Of a DNA stretch of 64,000 bases, positions 60,622 to 64,000 are shown piece by piece. A program made the position numbers and the translations under genes. The notes beneath the pieces are model-generated. The model was not told the DNA's origin. It was given only the letters and a program-made list of their open reading frames with translations, and did not search any database. Position 1 is the first letter of the stretch; the number at the start of each line of letters is the position of its first letter. This DNA is from Streptomyces sp. GQFP (lineage in GTDB: Bacteria > Actinomycetota > Actinomycetes > Streptomycetales > Streptomycetaceae). The DNA is taken from the NCBI RefSeq assembly GCF_021545335.1, contig NZ_CP089312.1:7254001-7318000 (forward strand). Direction: 5' to 3'.

Positions 60622-61788
60622 ATGTCATCTGTGATCGACCGTTACGACCCTTTGGACCCCGAGATCCTGCGCGACCCGTACCCGGCTCTCGCTGAACTGC
60701 GGCTGTCTGAGCCGGTGTTCTGGCACCAGGGAATGGGCTCGTGGGCGCTGACCCGGTACGCGGACAGCGTGCGCGTGCTGCGCGACCACGCGACGTTCGC
60801 CCGCGACCCCCGGCGCACCGGAGGCACGGTGCCCGAACCGTCCTTGAGCGTGCAGACGCTCGACCCCCCGCAGCAGAGCCGAGTCCGGTCCCTGTTCATG
60901 ACCGCGCTGCGGGCCCAGGACCTGACCAGGCTCGAAGACCGGGCCCGCCTCCTGGTGCGCGAACGGCTCGACCAACTGGCCGGCGCCGGCGCGTTCGACG
61001 TGATGGCCGAGATCGCGGTGCCGCTGTCCGTGGCGGTCGTGGCCGACCTGCTCGGTGTCGAGCCCCCGCCGTACGGGGAGTTCGCTGCGGTGTCGGACGC
61101 GATCATGCGGAGCATGGACGGCGGCCTCAACCCGACGCTCGTCGAGCCGGGCCGCGCCGCCCGCCGCCAGCTGAGCGACCTGGTCGACTCCTGGTTCACG
61201 GCCTCGTCCCGCCCCGGCCTGCTGACCCAGGTGCGGCAGGCAGTTCCCCCCGACTCCGACGCGTCGGCCCGGCTGTACGTGAAGAACACGGCACGGGTCA
61301 TGTTCCAAGGCGGCTACAGCACGATGGCCGCAGCAGTCGGCAACGCCGTGCACACCCTCCTCGGCCACCCGAGAACCCTGGAGCAGATGCAGGACCCGGC
61401 GCTGCTGGCCACGGGCGTGGACGAGCTGGTGCGCTTCGACGGACCGGTGCAGGGCACCACACGCACCGCCGTGCGCTCCTGCCGCATCGGCGACGCCGTC
61501 ATCGAGGCGGGCCAGAAGGTCGTCCCCTTGTTCGCGGCGGCCAACCGAGACCCGGCCGCCTTCTCGCGGGCGGACGAGCTGGTGCTGGACCGCACCCCGA
61601 ACCGCCACCTCGGCTACGGGTGGGGACCCCACGCCTGCATCGGGACGACGGTCGCCCAGACGGGACTGCGCGCCCTGGTCGCGGCCCTGAACGACCACCC
61701 CACCCGCCTGACCGCCGCCGACGACGGCGTGCGGCGCCGCACGGCGACCATGCGGGCCTTCGACACGCTGCCCGCCCTCCTCCTCTGA
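60622..61788 (+). CDS. Cytochrome P450, candidate biaryl-forming RiPP enzyme
   Basis: 388 aa from ATG at 60622 with GGAAGGA upstream. I-helix oxygen-binding FQGGYSTM (residues about 228-235, Thr234), K-helix ExxR as ELVR (Glu268-Arg271), and heme signature GYGWGPHACIG with Cys339. Length and motifs are complete. Needs a host ferredoxin and reductase. Position directly after the pentapeptide gene suggests it joins Tyr3 and His5 of the peptide; a classic small-molecule P450 is the alternative. Confidence 0.85.
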   Translation: MSSVIDRYDPLDPEILRDPYPALAELRLSEPVFWHQGMGSWALTRYADSVRVLRDHATFARDPRRTGGTVPEPSLSVQTLDPPQQSRVRSLFMTALRAQDLTRLEDRARLLVRERLDQLAGAGAFDVMAEIAVPLSVAVVADLLGVEPPPYGEFAAVSDAIMRSMDGGLNPTLVEPGRAARRQLSDLVDSWFTASSRPGLLTQVRQAVPPDSDASARLYVKNTARVMFQGGYSTMAAAVGNAVHTLLGHPRTLEQMQDPALLATGVDELVRFDGPVQGTTRTAVRSCRIGDAVIEAGQKVVPLFAAANRDPAAFSRADELVLDRTPNRHLGYGWGPHACIGTTVAQTGLRALVAALNDHPTRLTAADDGVRRRTATMRAFDTLPALLL

Positions 61789-61821
61789 CGCCGCTCACCC
61801 GCCCTACTCCAGGAGCCTGTT

Positions 61822-63228
61822 GTGCGCATCCTCATCGGCAACCACATCGATCCATCCATCCGCGAGCGCCACGACATGCGGGCCTGGACCCAGCGCCTGC
61901 TGTGGTTCGCCCGCCCCGGTGACCTGCTCGTCCTGTGCTGCGAGCCGGACATGGAGTTCGTCGACTACGCCCTGGCCCACACCGGCGTGAAGCGCGAGGA
62001 GCTGACCTTGCTGACCGCCCCGGCCGGAGCCTGGGGCGACCGGCTGCTCGACCCCTCCTCGCTGACCGGGCCCGCGTTCGTGGAGCAGGTGCGCGCCACG
62101 CTCGGCCCGGCCGGTGCCGACGTAGTGAGCGAGGTGTTCGCGCTGTGGCCGTCCGCCGCCGTGGCGCGGCTCGCCGATGCCCTGGGCGTGGCCGACCGCT
62201 TACCGGGAGCGGCCTTCTTCGGGCAGGGCGGCGGGGAGATCGGAAACAACAAGGCGAACTTCCGGGCCCTGGCGGCAGCGGTCGGGGTGCCGATCCTGCC
62301 GGGCCGCATCTGCCGCAGCCTCGCCGAAGCGACCGAAGCGACCGGTGCACTGCTGAAGGACTCCGCATCCGGGGCCGTCGTGGTCAAGCAGGCCCACAAC
62401 GGGGCAGGGGTCGGCAACCAACTCCTCGTCCGCGAGCCGGAGATGGCCGTGGACCACGTCGGCGCCCGGCACCTGCACCACCTGGCCCCAGGCCCCGACG
62501 GCATCGCCGCGTACTGGGCCGAGCGGTGGCCGTGGGCGAGTGGGGACGGCCGTTGGCCGGTCGTCATCGAGGAGTTCGCGCCCGGCGCGGATGCCGTGTA
62601 CTCCGAGCACTACGCCTCCGACGCCGGTACCCGGGCCACCGAGACGGGCCGCCTGCTGTACGTCGGGCGGCGTCTGAGCCACCAGGTCGTGCCGCTCGAC
62701 GGTGTCACCGAGCCGGTGCGCGCGGCGCTGCTGGACGGCGGGGCCCGGCTGGCCGAGGCGTACCGGGCGTTCGGCTACCGCGGGCACCTGAGCGCGGACG
62801 CCCTGGTCCTGCCCGACGGGACCGTGGTGTTCACGGAGGTCAACGCCCAGGTCTCCGGGTCCTTGCACATCTACCAGTCGATCGCTCACGGCATCGTCGA
62901 TGTCGCCGCCGTCCCGGTCCGGCAAGTGGTCGAGTACCACGTCCCGCCCACCTGGGCGGTGCCGTCATTCGCCGCGTTCCTGACGTTGCTCGACGAGCTG
63001 GGCCTGGCGTACGACCCGTCCACCCGGACCGGGGTGATCGTGTCGATGCCCGCCATCCCCCTGGCCCCCGGGGAACCGGTGCAGTTCGTGTTCTGCCTCG
63101 CCTACGACCCCGCCGAGGGCCACGCGAGCACGTTCGCCCTGCTCGACGCGCGGTTCGCGACCGTGCCCGCCGGCACCTACGACGCCAGCCAGCACATCGG
63201 CACCGGCGCCGTGTCCTTCTCCTCCTGA
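61822..63228 (+). CDS. ATP-grasp peptide-ligase-like protein (pre-ATP-grasp type)
   Basis: 468 aa from GTG at 61822 (CAGGAG upstream). N-terminal GNHIDPSIRERHDMRAWTQR to DLLVLCCEP matches the pre-ATP-grasp region of PGM1-type ligases. The ATP-grasp core shows NNKANFRALAAAVGVPILPG, GAVVVKQAHNGAGVGNQLLV, VIEEFAPGADAVYSE and FTEVNAQVSGSLHIYQ (metal binding). PGM1 attaches amino acids to a ribosomal peptide. Here it could extend or conjugate the pentapeptide product. Separated from the P450 by only 33 bp. Confidence 0.75.
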   Translation: MRILIGNHIDPSIRERHDMRAWTQRLLWFARPGDLLVLCCEPDMEFVDYALAHTGVKREELTLLTAPAGAWGDRLLDPSSLTGPAFVEQVRATLGPAGADVVSEVFALWPSAAVARLADALGVADRLPGAAFFGQGGGEIGNNKANFRALAAAVGVPILPGRICRSLAEATEATGALLKDSASGAVVVKQAHNGAGVGNQLLVREPEMAVDHVGARHLHHLAPGPDGIAAYWAERWPWASGDGRWPVVIEEFAPGADAVYSEHYASDAGTRATETGRLLYVGRRLSHQVVPLDGVTEPVRAALLDGGARLAEAYRAFGYRGHLSADALVLPDGTVVFTEVNAQVSGSLHIYQSIAHGIVDVAAVPVRQVVEYHVPPTWAVPSFAAFLTLLDELGLAYDPSTRTGVIVSMPAIPLAPGEPVQFVFCLAYDPAEGHASTFALLDARFATVPAGTYDASQHIGTGAVSFSS

Positions 63229-63242
63229 CCGGGAGCCCCCCT

Positions 63243-64000
63243 GTGACCACCACCTCGCTCACCTCGGCACCGGCCGAAGCCGCCCGACTCCGCCCCGTCT
63301 TCGACTACAGCCGGCTGGTTGCCGAACTCGCGGCCGTCACCGCCCATACCTGGAACGTGCAGCGCACCCATACCCGAGAGGGGCAGATCGGCCAGGCGGC
63401 CACGATCGACTGGCGGGTCCTGGCACTGCGCAGCCTCGGCGGCGACCCGGAGCGCACCGACCCGGGCGGCCCCGGACCCCAGACGTTCCAGGCGACGCGA
63501 TGGCTCGACCGGCTGCCGTACCTCGCACAGGTCCTGGACACCATCCCCGCCCCGTTGAACGCGGTGCGGCTGATGGCGCTGGGGCCCGGCGCTGTATCGA
63601 AGGCGCACTGCGACCCCAAGTACCGCCTTGACCGCGGCATTGTGCGTCTGCACATCCCCGTCGTCACCGACCCGGCCGCCGTCCTCGTCCTGGACGGCGT
63701 CGAACACTGCTGGCAGCCCGGCAGCTGCTGGTACGGCGACTTCTCCCGCGAGCACCTGGTGCGCAACACCAGCGAGACGGTGACCCGGGTCCACGTCGTG
63801 ATCGACGCCCTGCTCACCGCCGACCTCGTGGCCTGGTTCCCGGACTCCTGGCAGGAGCTGCTGACCCGCGGCGAGGTCCTGCTCAACCGCACAGGCCCGC
63901 CAGCGGCTCCGGCCTGGCCTGCTGGGCTGCCGTACGACGCGCTGCTGCCGGTCGGGTTCGCGGACTTCGACACCTCCGACCCGCTGGACGGCTCCCTCAT
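63243..64000 (+). CDS. Aspartyl/asparaginyl beta-hydroxylase-like dioxygenase, 3' end cut by window
   Basis: 252 residues visible from GTG at 63243 (GGGAG upstream), open to the window edge. SKAHCDPKYRLD (His122-x-Asp124), VRLHIPVVTD, HCWQPGSCWYGDFSREHLVRN and TRVHVVID (His184) follow the PF05118-type aspartyl/asparaginyl beta-hydroxylase pattern, an iron/2-oxoglutarate dioxygenase fold. With Asp at position 4 of the neighbouring pentapeptide, peptide Asp hydroxylation is an attractive role. It runs in the same direction 15 bp after the ATP-grasp gene. Confidence 0.75.
   Translation, partial: MTTTSLTSAPAEAARLRPVFDYSRLVAELAAVTAHTWNVQRTHTREGQIGQAATIDWRVLALRSLGGDPERTDPGGPGPQTFQATRWLDRLPYLAQVLDTIPAPLNAVRLMALGPGAVSKAHCDPKYRLDRGIVRLHIPVVTDPAAVLVLDGVEHCWQPGSCWYGDFSREHLVRNTSETVTRVHVVIDALLTADLVAWFPDSWQELLTRGEVLLNRTGPPAAPAWPAGLPYDALLPVGFADFDTSDPLDGSL

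Noticed and set aside
60375..60695. ATG at 60375 (MKLVKGG...) as a RiPP precursor
   Set aside because: No ribosome binding site, biased low-complexity sequence, and it runs into the P450 gene.

Overview
The window is actinobacterial, almost certainly Streptomyces: very high GC with strong third-position GC bias, frequent TTG/GTG starts behind GGAGG-type ribosome binding sites, many ATGA/GTGA stop-start overlaps, and families typical of that genus (DUF317, DUF4913, DUF2637, WhiB, MAB_1171c, a LAxTG sortase-E substrate, HTH-TPR regulators). Relaxase and MobC genes, a possible replication region, an insertion sequence, decayed fragments and few housekeeping genes suggest a large plasmid or an integrated mobilizable/conjugative element, or a chromosome arm that has absorbed one. 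No rRNA, tRNA or CRISPR was found.

Layout. 1-1668: truncated secreted NlpC/P60-type protein (-) and, divergently, an orphan adenine/cytosine-N4 methyltransferase (+), separated by a large imperfect inverted repeat. 1820-15775: long + strand accessory run: DUF4913, a RelE-like fusion and three shorter members of one coiled-coil family, an SH3 secreted protein, a coupled block of two winged-helix regulators, two MFS exporters, an ATP-grasp ligase and a HAD protein, then DUF317 genes and a sortase substrate, closed by a hairpin terminator. 15871-19787 (-): an overlapping OLD nuclease/UvrD helicase pair that fits a Gabija defence system. 19961-22473: small orphan genes. 22629-29085 (-): the SOS mutasome imuA'-imuB-dnaE2 behind a LexA box, with imuB frameshifted and dnaE2 split by an IS630-family element. 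29330-32788 (+): acetyltransferase-like and DUF317-type genes. 32886-41375 (-): lipoprotein, then a mobilization/maintenance block (relaxase, MobC, DUF2637 membrane protein with a 39-bp tandem repeat, WhiB, zinc finger, HTH protein containing an iteron-like array). 42134-48896: XRE regulator, nucleotidyltransferase, HAD, MAB_1171c and ImmA/IrrE genes, transposase and amidase debris, Nudix. 49015-58843: mostly unassigned accessory genes, one with a QueD/PTPS domain. 58922-64000: an XRE-TPR regulator (-), and divergently a five-codon gene MSYDH with a strong ribosome binding site, a cytochrome P450, a peptide-ligase-like ATP-grasp and an aspartyl/asparaginyl beta-hydroxylase-like gene running off the window.

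The most exciting part is the right end. A pentapeptide gene with Tyr3 and His5 directly before a P450 is the architecture of biarylitide-type minimal RiPPs (published precursor MRYYH). Here the middle core residue is Asp and a downstream gene is of the aspartyl-hydroxylase superfamily, with a peptide-ligase-like ATP-grasp between, which suggests an extended pathway: cross-linking, Asp hydroxylation and amino-acid ligation. That pathway is inference; the genes, spacing and motifs are visible.

Other systems: the Gabija pair is a probable anti-phage module; the SOS mutasome appears doubly inactivated, and removal of the IS restores the dnaE2 frame exactly; the ATP-grasp/MFS/HAD block at 6442-12477 looks like a second small-molecule cassette.
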